This document shows, piece after piece, positions 8,720-18,114 of a stretch of 64,000 nt of DNA (its first letter is position 1; each line of letters opens with the position of its first letter). The translations under genes were made by a program, and so were the position numbers. Under the pieces are notes generated by a model. The model was not told the origin of the DNA. It was given only the letters and a program-made list of their open reading frames with translations, and searched no databases. The stretch comes from CAZHWR01 sp964536085 (GTDB lineage: Bacteria > Bacillota > Clostridia > Oscillospirales > Ruminococcaceae). The stretch spans positions 85,730 through 149,729 of the forward strand of contig CAZHWR010000001.1 of assembly GCA_964536085.1 (NCBI GenBank), read 5' to 3'.

Positions 8720-9529
8720 ATGCTCTTATCACAATACGATTTCGGGGACGTTTATTTTCACCACGCTTATGACGACAAACCGAAGCAGGACGATTTCCCT
8801 TTGCATACAAATCCCACGCTGTACACGGTGTTTTATCTTCTGCACGGCAAGGGCAATTACAATATAGAGGGATACGAGTACACCTATAAGCCAAACAGCA
8901 TTATTATAATGCGCCCAAATGAGCTGCGAAAGCACACGATGAACTGCGACTATGCGTTTGACAGGGGACTGTTTTATTTTTCAGAAAGCATTCTTGATTA
9001 CATTGATCCGGAGCATAAGCTTTTAGCGCCGTTTAACGACCGTCCCTTGGGGGTCAACAACCAGTATTTTACCTACGAGTTCAGCTTTGACGTTATAAAG
9101 CACATTGTAGAGCTTTGCAATTTAAACACGGACAGATATTTAACAAGGGTGAAAATTTTGTCTGTGCTGTATCCGCTGCTCGATGATATTTTTGCGGCGT
9201 TTAAAAGAAAACGTCGCGAGCCGTCTGATGAAAAGCCGTTGTCGGCGCGGGTTATTGAATATGTAAACAACAACATTTTTGAAGATTTACCGATTGAAAA
9301 TATAACATCTAAATTTTATATAAGCAGCACGCAGTTGTGGCGGATTTTTAAAAGCGCCACCGGGTATTCGCCCAATAATTATATACAGTTAAAACGAGTG
9401 AGCGAGGCAAAAAAGCTTATCGACTCCGGTGTTTCTGCGAACAGGGCAGCGGTAAAATGCGGTTATAACGATTATTCGACCTTTTACAGAGCATATAAAA
9501 AGCATTTTTTAAAAGCTCCGTCGGAATAA
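8720..9529 (+). CDS. AraC family transcriptional regulator (sulfatase locus)
   Basis: A 269-residue regulator. The N-terminal half is a cupin-like sensing domain (HTNPTLYTVFYLLHGKGNYNIEGYEYTYKPNSIIIMRPNELRKHTM), typical of AraC proteins that sense sugars. The C-terminal 95 residues contain two helix-turn-helix motifs (ENITSKFYISSTQLWRIFKSATGYSP and SANRAAVKCGYNDYSTFYRAYKKHF). It is transcribed divergently from the sulfatase with a 265-base shared region. That region holds ATTGCG repeated at 8648 and 8671 and the inverted repeat CTGATAA-TCGG-TTTATCAG, which are possible operators. GGAG lies upstream of the ATG. A role in glycan-dependent control of the sulfatase is inferred from position. Confidence 0.88.
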   Translation: MLLSQYDFGDVYFHHAYDDKPKQDDFPLHTNPTLYTVFYLLHGKGNYNIEGYEYTYKPNSIIIMRPNELRKHTMNCDYAFDRGLFYFSESILDYIDPEHKLLAPFNDRPLGVNNQYFTYEFSFDVIKHIVELCNLNTDRYLTRVKILSVLYPLLDDIFAAFKRKRREPSDEKPLSARVIEYVNNNIFEDLPIENITSKFYISSTQLWRIFKSATGYSPNNYIQLKRVSEAKKLIDSGVSANRAAVKCGYNDYSTFYRAYKKHFLKAPSE

Positions 9530-9661
9530 CAATCACTGCCGCAGCTTGAATATTTGACAGATTTCGATTGATAAGTAATTCTTCCGCATATTATTACGTA
9601 TTGCGGCGATGCTTTGTACATATAGGTGTTCGCGGGAATGTAAATAGGGGGATGTACTTCA

Positions 9662-11017
9662 ATGAACGACTTGGGAAAAGATAAAATAGGCAGACTGCTT
9701 TTGAAAATGGCGCTTCCTGCGATAACGGCGCAGGTTATCAACGCGCTTTATAACGTTGTCGACAGGATGTATATCGGGCATATTGAGGGCATCGGTACCG
9801 ACGCCCTTACAGGGATAGGTATAACGTTTCCTATAATAACGCTTATCATGGCGTTTTCTTCGCTTATATGCTCGGGAGGCGCTCCGCGCGCGGCGATATA
9901 TATGGGTGCGAAAGACAACGACAAGGCTGAAAACGTGCTCGGAAACTGTATGGCGGTGCTTGTTTGTATTTCAGTTATTCTCACCACAGCTATTCTGATT
10001 TTTAAAGAGCCGATATTGTATGCGTTCGGCGCGAGCGATGAAACCATTAAATACAGCGTTGAATACATATCGATTTACGCGCTCGGAACTATATTCGTGC
10101 AGATATCTATAGGACTCAATGCCTTTATCAACGCGCAGGGCAATTCGCTGACAGGAATGCTCACAATACTGATAGGGGCGGTTTTAAACATCGCGCTTGA
10201 CCCGCTGTTTATTTTTGTGTTTGGAATGGGCGTTCGCGGAGTGGCGATTGCAACGGTTATTTCTCAGGCTGTTTCGGCGTGCTGGGTGCTGCGTTTTTTG
10301 TTTGGCAGAAAGTCAAAGCTGCGGGTAAAAAAACGAGATTTGATATTGAATCCGAAGATAATAAAGCAGATTGTTTCTCTCGGAATCGCTCCGTTTATAA
10401 TGCAGACCACGGGCAGCCTGGTTAACGTTTGCTTTAATACGTCCTTGCAGAGGTACGGCGGAGATATCGCTGTCGGCGCAATGACTATCATCGCAAGCAT
10501 TATGCAGTTTATAAATCTGCCCGTATCGGGAGTTGCACAAGGCGCGCAGACGATAATCAGTTATAATTTCGGAGCCGGTAAGATAAACAGGGTCAAAAAG
10601 ACCTTCCGGCTGTTGCTGATATCTATACTATCGTTTTCCGCGGTGTTTTGGCTGATTATGATGCTGATACCGCAAGCGCCGATAAGTATTTTCACCTCAA
10701 ACAAACAGCTTATCGAATATACTGCGTGGGCGCTCAGAGTGTATATGGCGGCGGCGCTTGTCATGGAAATTCAGACCGCCTGCCAGCAGACGTTTATAGG
10801 TCTTGGTCAGGCAAAGATAACGATGTGCCTTGCGATACTCAGAAAGCTTATATTGCTTGTCCCACTGATATTCATACTGCCTAACTTTTTTGCGGATAAA
10901 GCGTTTGCGGTCTTTTTGGCGGAGCCCGTGGCGGATGTTATCGCCGTTTCGACTACGGCAACGGTTTTTGCGCTCAACATAAACAAGATACTTAACAGCC
11001 GAGTGCCGCAGGATTAA
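9662..11017 (+). CDS. MATE family multidrug efflux protein
   Basis: A 451-residue membrane protein with about twelve membrane segments arranged as two similar halves, the usual size and layout of MATE exporters (the DinF/NorM superfamily). The N-terminal DLGKDKIGRLLLKMALPAITAQVINALYNVVDRMYIG is the characteristic MATE opening, and the motif around LNAFINAQGNSLTGM matches the second-half lead-in. It would export cationic drugs or metabolites using a sodium or proton gradient. The start ATG follows GGGGGATGTACTTCA. It follows the AraC gene by 132 bases and ends before a shared terminator. A link to the sulfatase locus is not evident. Confidence 0.9.
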   Translation: MNDLGKDKIGRLLLKMALPAITAQVINALYNVVDRMYIGHIEGIGTDALTGIGITFPIITLIMAFSSLICSGGAPRAAIYMGAKDNDKAENVLGNCMAVLVCISVILTTAILIFKEPILYAFGASDETIKYSVEYISIYALGTIFVQISIGLNAFINAQGNSLTGMLTILIGAVLNIALDPLFIFVFGMGVRGVAIATVISQAVSACWVLRFLFGRKSKLRVKKRDLILNPKIIKQIVSLGIAPFIMQTTGSLVNVCFNTSLQRYGGDIAVGAMTIIASIMQFINLPVSGVAQGAQTIISYNFGAGKINRVKKTFRLLLISILSFSAVFWLIMMLIPQAPISIFTSNKQLIEYTAWALRVYMAAALVMEIQTACQQTFIGLGQAKITMCLAILRKLILLVPLIFILPNFFADKAFAVFLAEPVADVIAVSTTATVFALNINKILNSRVPQD

Positions 11018-11090
11018 TTAAGTACAGAAGACCGCTTTCGGGTTATTCTTGAAGGCGTCGCTGAACAAAAAAATATTATTATAATATACA

Positions 11091-11127
11091 AAAAAGCCGT
11101 TTTGGTTTATAACCAAAACGGCTTTTT
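11091..11127. terminator. Bidirectional terminator between the MATE gene and guaB
   Basis: Perfect inverted repeat AAAAAGCCGTTTTGGTT / AACCAAAACGGCTTTTT with a three-base loop. The flanking A and T runs let it serve both convergent genes. Confidence 0.92.
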
Positions 11128-11149
11128 CAGTAAGTACTACGGTTTTATT

Positions 11150-12646
11150 TTATGCCTTTTGTTCTTTTAATACAACGTCGTGCGAGCCGCCCTCAACGAT
11201 ACTTGTGGAGGAAACCAGCGTGATTTTGGCGTTTTTCTGCAAATCGGGAATATTCAAAACGCCGCAGTTGCACATAGTTGAACGAACCTTGTTGAGCGAC
11301 AGGGTAACATTATCCTTTAAGCTTCCGGCGTAGGGTACATATGAATCGACGCCCTCTTCAAAGCTCAGCTTTGCAGCGCCGCCCATGTCATATCTCTGCC
11401 AGTTTCTTGCCCTGGCGGATCCTTCGCCCCAGTATTCCTTCATATAATTTCCGCCGATATTGACCTTGTTTGTGGGACTTTCGTCAAACCGTGCGAAGTA
11501 TCTTCCGAGCATGATAAAGTCTGCTCCCATGGCGAGCGCAAGCGTCAGGTGATAGTCGTGAACGATTCCGCCGTCCGAGCAGATGGGAACATAAATACCT
11601 GTTTGTTCAAAATATTCGTCGCGCGCTCTGGCAACTTCTATAAGCGCTGTTGCCTGACCGCGGCCGATACCTTTTTGTTCGCGGGTGATGCAGATAGAGC
11701 CGCCGCCGATGCCGACTTTTATAAAATCCGCTCCGGCTTTTGCAAGATACATAAATCCGTCGCGGTCTACAACATTGCCCGCGCCGACTTTTACGGTATC
11801 GCCGTATTTTTCACGGATAAAGTCAATAGTAAGCTTTTGCCATTCGGTAAAGCCCTCTGATGAATCGATGCAAAGCGCGTCCGCGCCCGCGTTCACTAAA
11901 GCGGGGACTCGTTCGGCATAATCGCGGGTGTTGATTCCCGCGCCGACACAGTAGCATTTTTTGTTGTCCAAAAGCTCGTTTGTGTTTTCCTTGTGCGAGG
12001 AATAGTCTTTTCTGAAAACCATGTATTTCAAACGGCGCTCGGAGTCGATAAGAGGCAGCATATTGAGCTTGTGCTCCCAGATAATGTCGTTTGCCTCTTT
12101 GAGCGAAGTTGATTCATCCGCGCAGATGACGTCTTCAAATTTTGTCATAAATTCGGACACCTTTGTGCTTGTTTCCATGCGACTTATGCGGTAGTCGCGG
12201 CTGGTAACAACGCCTAGCAGCTTTCCGTTTGCGGTGCCGTCGTCGGTCACAGCCATGGTGGAATGACCCGTTTTATCCTTAAGCGTCAAAACATCCGTGA
12301 GCGTGCTGTCGGGAGTGATGTTTGAATCGCTGATAACAAAGCCCGCCTTGTAGCTTTTAACACGCGCCACCATTGCGGCTTCGTCCTCTATAGACTGCGA
12401 ACCGTAGATAAAAGACATACCGCCTTCTTTTGCCAGAGCTATCGCCATTTTGTCGTCCGATACCGACTGCATTATAGCCGATACAAGCGGTATGTTAAGC
12501 GAAAGCCCGGACTGTTCGCCCTTTTTATATTTTACAAGCGGCGTTTTCAGACTGACGTTTGCCGGAATACATTCGGATGAGGAATAACCGGGAACAAGCA
12601 GATATTCGCCGAAGGTACGTGAGGGTTCTTCGTAAAAATGAGCCAT
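11150..12646 (-). CDS. guaB: Inosine-5'-monophosphate dehydrogenase
   Basis: A 498-residue enzyme oxidising IMP to XMP with NAD, the committed step of guanine nucleotide synthesis. The barrel opens with [14 protein letters not shown] and [22 protein letters not shown] pair occupies about residues 100-215 ([18 protein letters not shown]...ITS-like RDYR). The catalytic Cys lies in [18 protein letters not shown]; most IMPDHs have CTTR, so one Thr is Ile here while the functionally important second Thr is kept. [13 protein letters not shown] and the Arg-Tyr dyad in NWQRYD are present. These features suit a variant GuaB subfamily of gut Firmicutes. GAAAGGAAG precedes the ATG. It is monocistronic and convergent with the MATE gene. 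Confidence 0.93.
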   Translation of the reverse strand: MAHFYEEPSRTFGEYLLVPGYSSSECIPANVSLKTPLVKYKKGEQSGLSLNIPLVSAIMQSVSDDKMAIALAKEGGMSFIYGSQSIEDEAAMVARVKSYKAGFVISDSNITPDSTLTDVLTLKDKTGHSTMAVTDDGTANGKLLGVVTSRDYRISRMETSTKVSEFMTKFEDVICADESTSLKEANDIIWEHKLNMLPLIDSERRLKYMVFRKDYSSHKENTNELLDNKKCYCVGAGINTRDYAERVPALVNAGADALCIDSSEGFTEWQKLTIDFIREKYGDTVKVGAGNVVDRDGFMYLAKAGADFIKVGIGGGSICITREQKGIGRGQATALIEVARARDEYFEQTGIYVPICSDGGIVHDYHLTLALAMGADFIMLGRYFARFDESPTNKVNIGGNYMKEYWGEGSARARNWQRYDMGGAAKLSFEEGVDSYVPYAGSLKDNVTLSLNKVRSTMCNCGVLNIPDLQKNAKITLVSSTSIVEGGSHDVVLKEQKA

Positions 12647-12763
12647 GTTATACTTCCTTTCTTATATAAATAATTTATCTGTCATTAACTATAAATTTTA
12701 TCATAGGAACTATTTTCTGTCAATTAAAAGAGAAGGGTGAAAAATTCTGTTTTAATGTGTGAA

Positions 12764-12793
12764 TTGACAACAGCGGTTTTGCGGTGTTATCAT
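12764..12793 (+). promoter_or_regulatory. Promoter of the Bce-type two-component operon
   Basis: TTGACA at 12764-12769 and TATCAT at 12788-12793 with an 18-base spacer, 54 bases before the response regulator start. Confidence 0.7.
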
Positions 12794-12794
12794 T

Positions 12795-12826
12795 AGCCTG
12801 ACGGCGTGAATTCGCGCCGTCAGGCT
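12795..12826 (+). promoter_or_regulatory. Perfect hairpin in the 5' leader of the response regulator gene
   Basis: AGCCTGACGGCG / CGCCGTCAGGCT is a 12-bp perfect stem with an eight-base loop, ending eight bases before AAAAGGAGG. No T-run follows, so it is not a terminator. It may stabilise the mRNA 5' end or bind a protein. Confidence 0.6.
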
Positions 12827-12846
12827 ATGCAAAAGGAGGATATCCT

Positions 12847-13518
12847 ATGAGAATACTGTTGGTTGAGGATGACAGGGAAATTGTAAATAATCTTTCCGAA
12901 TATCTGCGCGCAGAGGGGTATGATGTGATATCCGCTTCAGGGCAGAACGAAGCAATTAAAGCTGTTCAGGGCATAAGCTGTGATTTGGTGCTTTTGGATA
13001 TTTCGCTCGCGGATGGAAACGGCTTTGCGGTCTGCTCGGCCATTAAAGAACTGAACGAAAATCTGCCTGTGATATTTCTGACCGCCTCGGGCGACGAATA
13101 CAGCGTGGTAACAGGGCTTGACATGGGCGCTGACGATTATATAAGCAAGCCGTTTCGTCCGCGCGAGCTGGCGTCGCGCATAAAAAGCGTTTTGCGGCGT
13201 TCGGCGGGCGCGCAGTCTGTAGTGACGCTCGGCAACGTTTCGGTGGATATAGTAAAAGGTACGGTGTATAAAAAGGCGAATGAAATTTTCCTTTCTGCGC
13301 TTGAATATAAGCTTTTGCTTACGTTTATCAACAACAAAGGAAAAGTGATGTCGCGCAATACTCTGCTTCGGGAAATATGGGATATCGCCGGAGAATTTGT
13401 AAATGACAACACGCTCACGGTATATATCAAAAGACTCAGAGAGAAAATTGAGGACGATCCGTCCGAGCCTAAAATCATTAAAACTGTACGCGGTATCGGT
13501 TACAGGCTCGGCGATTAA
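12847..13518 (+). CDS. OmpR/PhoB family response regulator (BceR-like)
   Basis: A 223-residue regulator. The receiver domain (1-115) shows VEDDRE acidic residues, the phosphoacceptor Asp in LVLLDISL, Thr in IFLTAS and Lys in YISKPF. The C-terminal winged helix (130-223) ends with DNTLTVYIKRLREKIEDDP...IKTVRGIGYRL, typical of the OmpR family. AAAAGGAGG precedes the ATG. The partner kinase follows 42 bases later, then an ABC transporter of the bacitracin-resistance type. In such modules the regulator activates the transporter promoter; a tandem GTCAC site at 14663-14678 is a candidate target. Confidence 0.92.
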   Translation: MRILLVEDDREIVNNLSEYLRAEGYDVISASGQNEAIKAVQGISCDLVLLDISLADGNGFAVCSAIKELNENLPVIFLTASGDEYSVVTGLDMGADDYISKPFRPRELASRIKSVLRRSAGAQSVVTLGNVSVDIVKGTVYKKANEIFLSALEYKLLLTFINNKGKVMSRNTLLREIWDIAGEFVNDNTLTVYIKRLREKIEDDPSEPKIIKTVRGIGYRLGD

Positions 13519-13560
13519 AAGCGTTTTAAGTCTGTCGGTAATTTTGCAGAAAGGCATTGG

Positions 13561-14583
13561 GTGAATCCGAATATGAGAATTGTGAATCCGCACACGCGAA
13601 AGATTATCACGGCTGCCTTTATATTAAGCTGTTTATTTTCAGCGGCGGCGTATTTTGCATATGGAAGGATCGCGTGTGTTGCCGCCGCGGTATTCTGCGC
13701 AGTTGTCAATATTTTGTATATCGCGGATTCGGCGGTCAGGTACAAAACGATAAGCAGATATAACGATATGCTGGGGCGTGTTTTGTACTCCGATGAAAAA
13801 ATAAAATTCGAGGACTATTCCGAAGGCGAGCTTTCGATACTGAACAACGAGATACAAAAGCTTATCAGGCAGCTTCGTGACGACGCGCGGCTTTTGAAAA
13901 ATCAAAAAGAATTTCTGGCGGATTCAATAGCGGATATTTCTCATCAGATAAAAACTCCGCTTACGTCGGTCGGTATTATTGTAGATATGCTGGGTGCCGA
14001 GAATATTTCGGATAAAAGGCGGTTTGAGTTAACAGCTCAGCTTCAGTCGCTGCTTAACCGTATAGTATGGCAGATAGAGTCGCTTTTAAAAGCTTCGAAG
14101 CTCGACGCTGACATGATACAGATGCAAAGCGAGAATTTTGGCGCACGGGGACTTATTGATAAATCACTTGAGCCGATTCGGGTTTTGCTGGAGCTGCGCG
14201 GGATAACCGTCAAAGTCCGCGTTGATCCGGATTCTTGCATAAAAGGCGATATCGACTGGTGCTCGGAGGCGGTGGAAAATATCGTAAAAAACTGTATTGA
14301 GCACTGCGAAAACGGCGGGAAAATCGATATATTCTGTAGTGAAAATCCGCTGTATACCCGCGTTCATATTCAGGATGACGGCAAGGGAATAGATGCTGAG
14401 GATCTGCCTCATATTTTTGAACGGTTTTATCAGGGCAAGAATCCGTCGGCAAACAGCTACGGGATAGGTCTTGCGCTTGCAAAAATGATTATAGTTCGGC
14501 AAAACGGAACGGTGAGGGCATATAACCGGCATGACAAAAGCGGCGCGGCTTTTGACGTAAGGTTTTACAAAGGAGCGGTTTGA
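13561..14583 (+). CDS. Sensor histidine kinase (BceS-like, intramembrane-sensing type)
   Basis: A 340-residue kinase. Two membrane segments near residues 14-60 are separated by only a few residues, so there is almost no extracellular sensor; this matches intramembrane kinases that sense through an ABC transporter. The dimerisation helix has the phosphoacceptor His in ISHQIKTPLTSVG. The ATPase domain shows ENIVKNCIEHC (N box), DDGKGI (G1) and SYGIGLALAKMI (G2). The start is GTG at 13561 with AGAAAGG upstream; an ATG four codons in is an alternative. The neighbouring transporter is the likely sensing partner. Confidence 0.9.
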   Translation: MNPNMRIVNPHTRKIITAAFILSCLFSAAAYFAYGRIACVAAAVFCAVVNILYIADSAVRYKTISRYNDMLGRVLYSDEKIKFEDYSEGELSILNNEIQKLIRQLRDDARLLKNQKEFLADSIADISHQIKTPLTSVGIIVDMLGAENISDKRRFELTAQLQSLLNRIVWQIESLLKASKLDADMIQMQSENFGARGLIDKSLEPIRVLLELRGITVKVRVDPDSCIKGDIDWCSEAVENIVKNCIEHCENGGKIDIFCSENPLYTRVHIQDDGKGIDAEDLPHIFERFYQGKNPSANSYGIGLALAKMIIVRQNGTVRAYNRHDKSGAAFDVRFYKGAV

Positions 14584-14662
14584 CAAAACTGCTCTTATTT
14601 TTATGTTATGTGCGCATGCCGGGTGAAAAAGCCGGGAAAAGTGACAATTTTGTTATTATTAA

Positions 14663-14678
14663 GTCACGCGTATGTCAC
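14663..14678 (+). promoter_or_regulatory. Candidate tandem response-regulator operator upstream of the ABC transporter
   Basis: GTCAC occurs at 14663 and again at 14674, a start-to-start spacing of 11 bases, about one helical turn, as expected for OmpR-type dimers. An inverted copy GTGAC is at 14641. A TATTAT -10-like element follows at about 14689. It lies 112 bases before the ATPase gene. Confidence 0.45.
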
Positions 14679-14789
14679 CGTGGAGTGCTATTATAGACAC
14701 AAAGATCAGTAAGGGCGGTTGCTGCTTTTTTACAGAAATCCGCCCCGAAAATCAATCTTGGGATTCTTAGGAGAGGAACGGAGTATTCT

Positions 14790-15473
14790 ATGGAAATTTT
14801 AAAGGTGGAAAATCTGTGTAAGACTTACTCAAGCGGCGCAAACAGCGTAAAGGCGTTAGACAACGTTTCGTTTTCGCTGGAAAAAGGGGAGTTTGCCGCG
14901 ATAGTCGGGCCGTCCGGCTCGGGCAAATCTACGCTTTTGCACATCTTGGGCGGAGTGGACAGACCTACGTCCGGTAAGGTGTATGTAGACGGTTCGGACG
15001 TTTTTTCGCGCAATGAGGAGCAGCTGGCGGTTTTCAGAAGAAGGCAGGTCGGACTCATTTATCAGTTTTACAATTTGATTCCTGTTTTAAACGTTAGGGA
15101 AAACATCACCCTGCCGCTTCTGATGGATTCAAGAAAGGTGGATCAAAACAGGTTTAACGAAATTCTGCAAACGCTTAATTTGGTCGACAGGCAGAATCAT
15201 CTTCCGAATCAGCTTTCGGGAGGTCAGCAGCAAAGGGTATCGATAGGGCGCGCGATTATAAATTCGCCCGCGGTGGTGCTTGCGGACGAGCCTACGGGAA
15301 ATCTTGATTCCCGAAACAGCCATGAAATAATGGAGCTTTTGAAATATCAAAACAGAACGTACGATCAAACGCTCATTGTTATAACACATGATGAAAACAT
15401 AGCGCTTCAGGCCGACAGAATCATAGCTGTTGAGGACGGCAGAATAACGCGCAACGAGGTGACTACGCGATGA
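14790..15473 (+). CDS. ABC transporter ATP-binding protein (BceA-like)
   Basis: A 227-residue ATPase of the MacB/BceA class. Walker A is GPSGSGKST, the Q loop is in LIYQFYNLIP, the signature is LSGGQQQR, Walker B is VVLADEPTGNLD and the switch His is in VITHDENIA. It powers the permease encoded next; the two frames overlap by four bases (ATGA), so they are translationally coupled. In this family the complex frees lipid II-cycle intermediates from peptide antibiotics and signals flux to the kinase. AGGAGAGGAACGG precedes the ATG at a slightly long distance. Confidence 0.93.
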   Translation: MEILKVENLCKTYSSGANSVKALDNVSFSLEKGEFAAIVGPSGSGKSTLLHILGGVDRPTSGKVYVDGSDVFSRNEEQLAVFRRRQVGLIYQFYNLIPVLNVRENITLPLLMDSRKVDQNRFNEILQTLNLVDRQNHLPNQLSGGQQQRVSIGRAIINSPAVVLADEPTGNLDSRNSHEIMELLKYQNRTYDQTLIVITHDENIALQADRIIAVEDGRITRNEVTTR

Positions 15474-18010
15474 GTGTGTTTCAAAGAGTTACCGTCAGTA
15501 CGCTGAAAAAGAATAAAATACGCACGATTGTTACAATCATCGGCGTTATTCTTTCCGCCGCCATGATAATGGCTATCACAACGTTTACTTCAAGCATACA
15601 GAATTTCATGGTTGACATAATTCAAAGCGAAGAGGGTGAGTGGCACGTTCAAGGCTACGACACTACCTTGCAAAAATTAAACGAGCTTAAAGACAATGAT
15701 GATATTCAAAGTTTTGCCGCGGCGGAAAATGTAGGTTATGCAAAGGTCACCGATTCGTATGGAACATGGCTGGTTAATATTTTGGGCTTTTCGGAGGATA
15801 CTTATGAACTTGCGCCGATTACCGTAGTGAGCGGAAGGCTTCCTCAAACAGGCGATGAAATAGTGCTTGAAACGTCGTTTGCCGACGGACGGTATGAGGT
15901 CGGAGACAAGGTGACGCTTTCGGTTGGAGACAGATATCTTAACGGGAAAAAGCTGTATCAGTGCGACGAGCTCACGGTTAATTATGACGATGAGAGCATA
16001 GAAATATCGGAATGGGTGGAAAAACTAAAGGTCAAGGATGAAAAAAGCTACACGGTCGTGGGAATCATCGGGAGACCCGGATTTGAAAGCTACGGCGCAC
16101 CGGGCTACAGCGCGATAACCGCCGCTTCGGGGACGACCGAAGATTACAGAACGTTTGTAAAGCTTGAAAATCCGAAAAACGTATATGATTTTACCGAAGA
16201 CGCTTTTGACGGTATGCGAACCAGAATCCACAGTGAACTGTTAAGATATATGGGAATATCTGATGACTACGAGTTCAACGCATCGCTTTATGCAATGGGC
16301 GGAATGCTTATTCTTATCGTTGTTTTGGGTTCGATCTCGCTTATATATAATGCGTTTTCAACATCGGTTTCCGAAAGAACCAAGCAGTTCGGGCTTTTGT
16401 CGTCTGTAGGAGCGACACGCAAGCAGATAAGGAAAATGGTGATTTTTGAGGGGCTGATAATATGCGCCGTCGGCATACCTATAGGCGTTTTATGCGGAAT
16501 CGCGGGTGCGGGAATCGTCCTCAAAGTTCTTGGACCGAGCTTCAGCGCCATTATAAACACCTCGACGCCGATTGAGGTGACGATGCATGTTTCCTTAGCA
16601 GCCGTCGTAACTGCCGTTATAATCTCGCTTGTTACGGTTATGGTATCGGCGTTCCTGCCGGCTTTGCGTGCGTCAAGGGTGACGCCGATCGAGGCAATCC
16701 GCCAAACAAACGATATTAAAGTTAGAAAATGCAGTAAGAAGCTTAAAGTCTCCTGGATAGTGAGAAAGCTGTTTGGGATAGAAGGAATAGTGGCTTCAAA
16801 GAATTTCAAAAACAACAAGCGCAAATACCGCAGTACGGTTATTTCGCTCACCTTCAGCATAGTTTTGTTTGTTGCCGCTTCGTGTTTTACCGAATATCTT
16901 AACAAAATGAGCGATATAGCTATTTCCGATTACGGGTATGATATAATGTGGATGTCAAACTCATCCGACGAGAGCGATAATATGCAGATGTATGAAAAGC
17001 TCAAGAGCGCTCAAGAGGTAACTGACTCGGGCTATATTGCCTATATCGGAATTGAAGTTGACGTTGATGCCGCAAGAGTAAACGATCCGGACGCAGACTC
17101 GATGTCCGGCAACGGTAAGTATTATTCTATTGCCGGCTATATCAACTTTATCGACGATGATAGCTTCAGAGAATTTGCAGAAAGCGAGGGACTTAACCCC
17201 GACGATTATTTTGATTCCAAAAAGCTGAACGCAATATGCTATGATCAAAGGAATTATCAGACTGAGGACGGGAAATATGCAACAGAGCTAACCTTTAATA
17301 ACCGTGATAAGGCGCTGGAGGTAAAAACCGGTTCGGGCTTTGGAAACATAACGATTGATTATTTCAGCGGCTCAACGCCCAAATACAGCGTGTATTACGG
17401 AAGCGGATTTGATATTATAATGCCGTACGGCAGTCTTTCAAAGTTTGACGTAAAGGGAATGTGTGAAACATGTATGCTGTTTAATTCCCCCGATTATCAA
17501 AAAACAAGCGAGGAAATGAACAAAATCCTTGAAGATAATGGATTGTACGGAGATAGCGTATACTCAGTCGCTCAGCAGGAGGCGATGAACAGGGCGCTTA
17601 TAAAAATAATAAACGTGTTTTCATTCGGATTTATAGCATTGATATCGCTTATTTCAGTAGTTAATGTGTTCAACACCATTTCCACAAATATTCATCTTCG
17701 CAGGCGTGAATTTGCAATGCTGCGGTCGATAGGCATGACGGACGGCGGCTTTAATAAAATAATGATTATCGAGTGTATATTCTACGGTATAAAATCAGTC
17801 GTCTACGGCGTTACTCTTTCTACGCTTGCGGCATATCTGATATTCAAGATGACCGAGCCGGGCTTTGAGCTTTCATTCACTTTCCCGTGGAAGAGCATGC
17901 TGGTCGCCGTAGGAAGCGTATTTTTAGTGGTTATTATAACGATGATTTACGCCATGAGAAAGGTCAAAAAGCAAAATACAATAGAAGCTATAAAAGACGA
18001 CAATATTTAA
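15470..18010 (+). CDS. FtsX-family ABC transporter permease (BceB/MacB-like)
   Basis: An 846-residue membrane protein. One membrane helix near residue 25 is followed by a large extracellular domain (about 45-270), then an FtsX block of three helices (285-415), a helix near 465, a second extracellular domain (490-690) and a last FtsX block (705-840). This is the duplicated FtsX layout. The large external domains suit binding of peptide antibiotics or their targets. The gene overlaps the ATPase gene by four bases and ends before a terminator. Together with the regulator and kinase it forms a peptide sensing and detoxification unit; the actual ligand is not readable from sequence. Confidence 0.9.
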   Translation: MSVFQRVTVSTLKKNKIRTIVTIIGVILSAAMIMAITTFTSSIQNFMVDIIQSEEGEWHVQGYDTTLQKLNELKDNDDIQSFAAAENVGYAKVTDSYGTWLVNILGFSEDTYELAPITVVSGRLPQTGDEIVLETSFADGRYEVGDKVTLSVGDRYLNGKKLYQCDELTVNYDDESIEISEWVEKLKVKDEKSYTVVGIIGRPGFESYGAPGYSAITAASGTTEDYRTFVKLENPKNVYDFTEDAFDGMRTRIHSELLRYMGISDDYEFNASLYAMGGMLILIVVLGSISLIYNAFSTSVSERTKQFGLLSSVGATRKQIRKMVIFEGLIICAVGIPIGVLCGIAGAGIVLKVLGPSFSAIINTSTPIEVTMHVSLAAVVTAVIISLVTVMVSAFLPALRASRVTPIEAIRQTNDIKVRKCSKKLKVSWIVRKLFGIEGIVASKNFKNNKRKYRSTVISLTFSIVLFVAASCFTEYLNKMSDIAISDYGYDIMWMSNSSDESDNMQMYEKLKSAQEVTDSGYIAYIGIEVDVDAARVNDPDADSMSGNGKYYSIAGYINFIDDDSFREFAESEGLNPDDYFDSKKLNAICYDQRNYQTEDGKYATELTFNNRDKALEVKTGSGFGNITIDYFSGSTPKYSVYYGSGFDIIMPYGSLSKFDVKGMCETCMLFNSPDYQKTSEEMNKILEDNGLYGDSVYSVAQQEAMNRALIKIINVFSFGFIALISLISVVNVFNTISTNIHLRRREFAMLRSIGMTDGGFNKIMIIECIFYGIKSVVYGVTLSTLAAYLIFKMTEPGFELSFTFPWKSMLVAVGSVFLVVIITMIYAMRKVKKQNTIEAIKDDNI

Positions 18011-18042
18011 CGCAAAGACAGATTCAACAGGAGTTAGAATAC

Positions 18043-18078
18043 AAAACGACCCCGTGCAAAAACTGCGCGGGGTCGTTT
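18043..18078 (+). terminator. Rho-independent terminator of the Bce-type operon
   Basis: Stem ACGACCCCG / CGGGGTCGT with a loop containing AAAAA, followed by TTTAT. The left AAAA run allows function towards the convergent aldolase gene as well. Confidence 0.7.
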
Positions 18079-18114
18079 ATCAAGCGTATAACTAATTAAC
18101 TGCGCCGAAATGGA

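Noticed and set aside
11150..12646. Possible loss of activity in GuaB because CTTR is CITR
   Set aside because: The catalytic Cys, the second Thr, the following Arg and the Arg-Tyr dyad are kept, so activity is expected.
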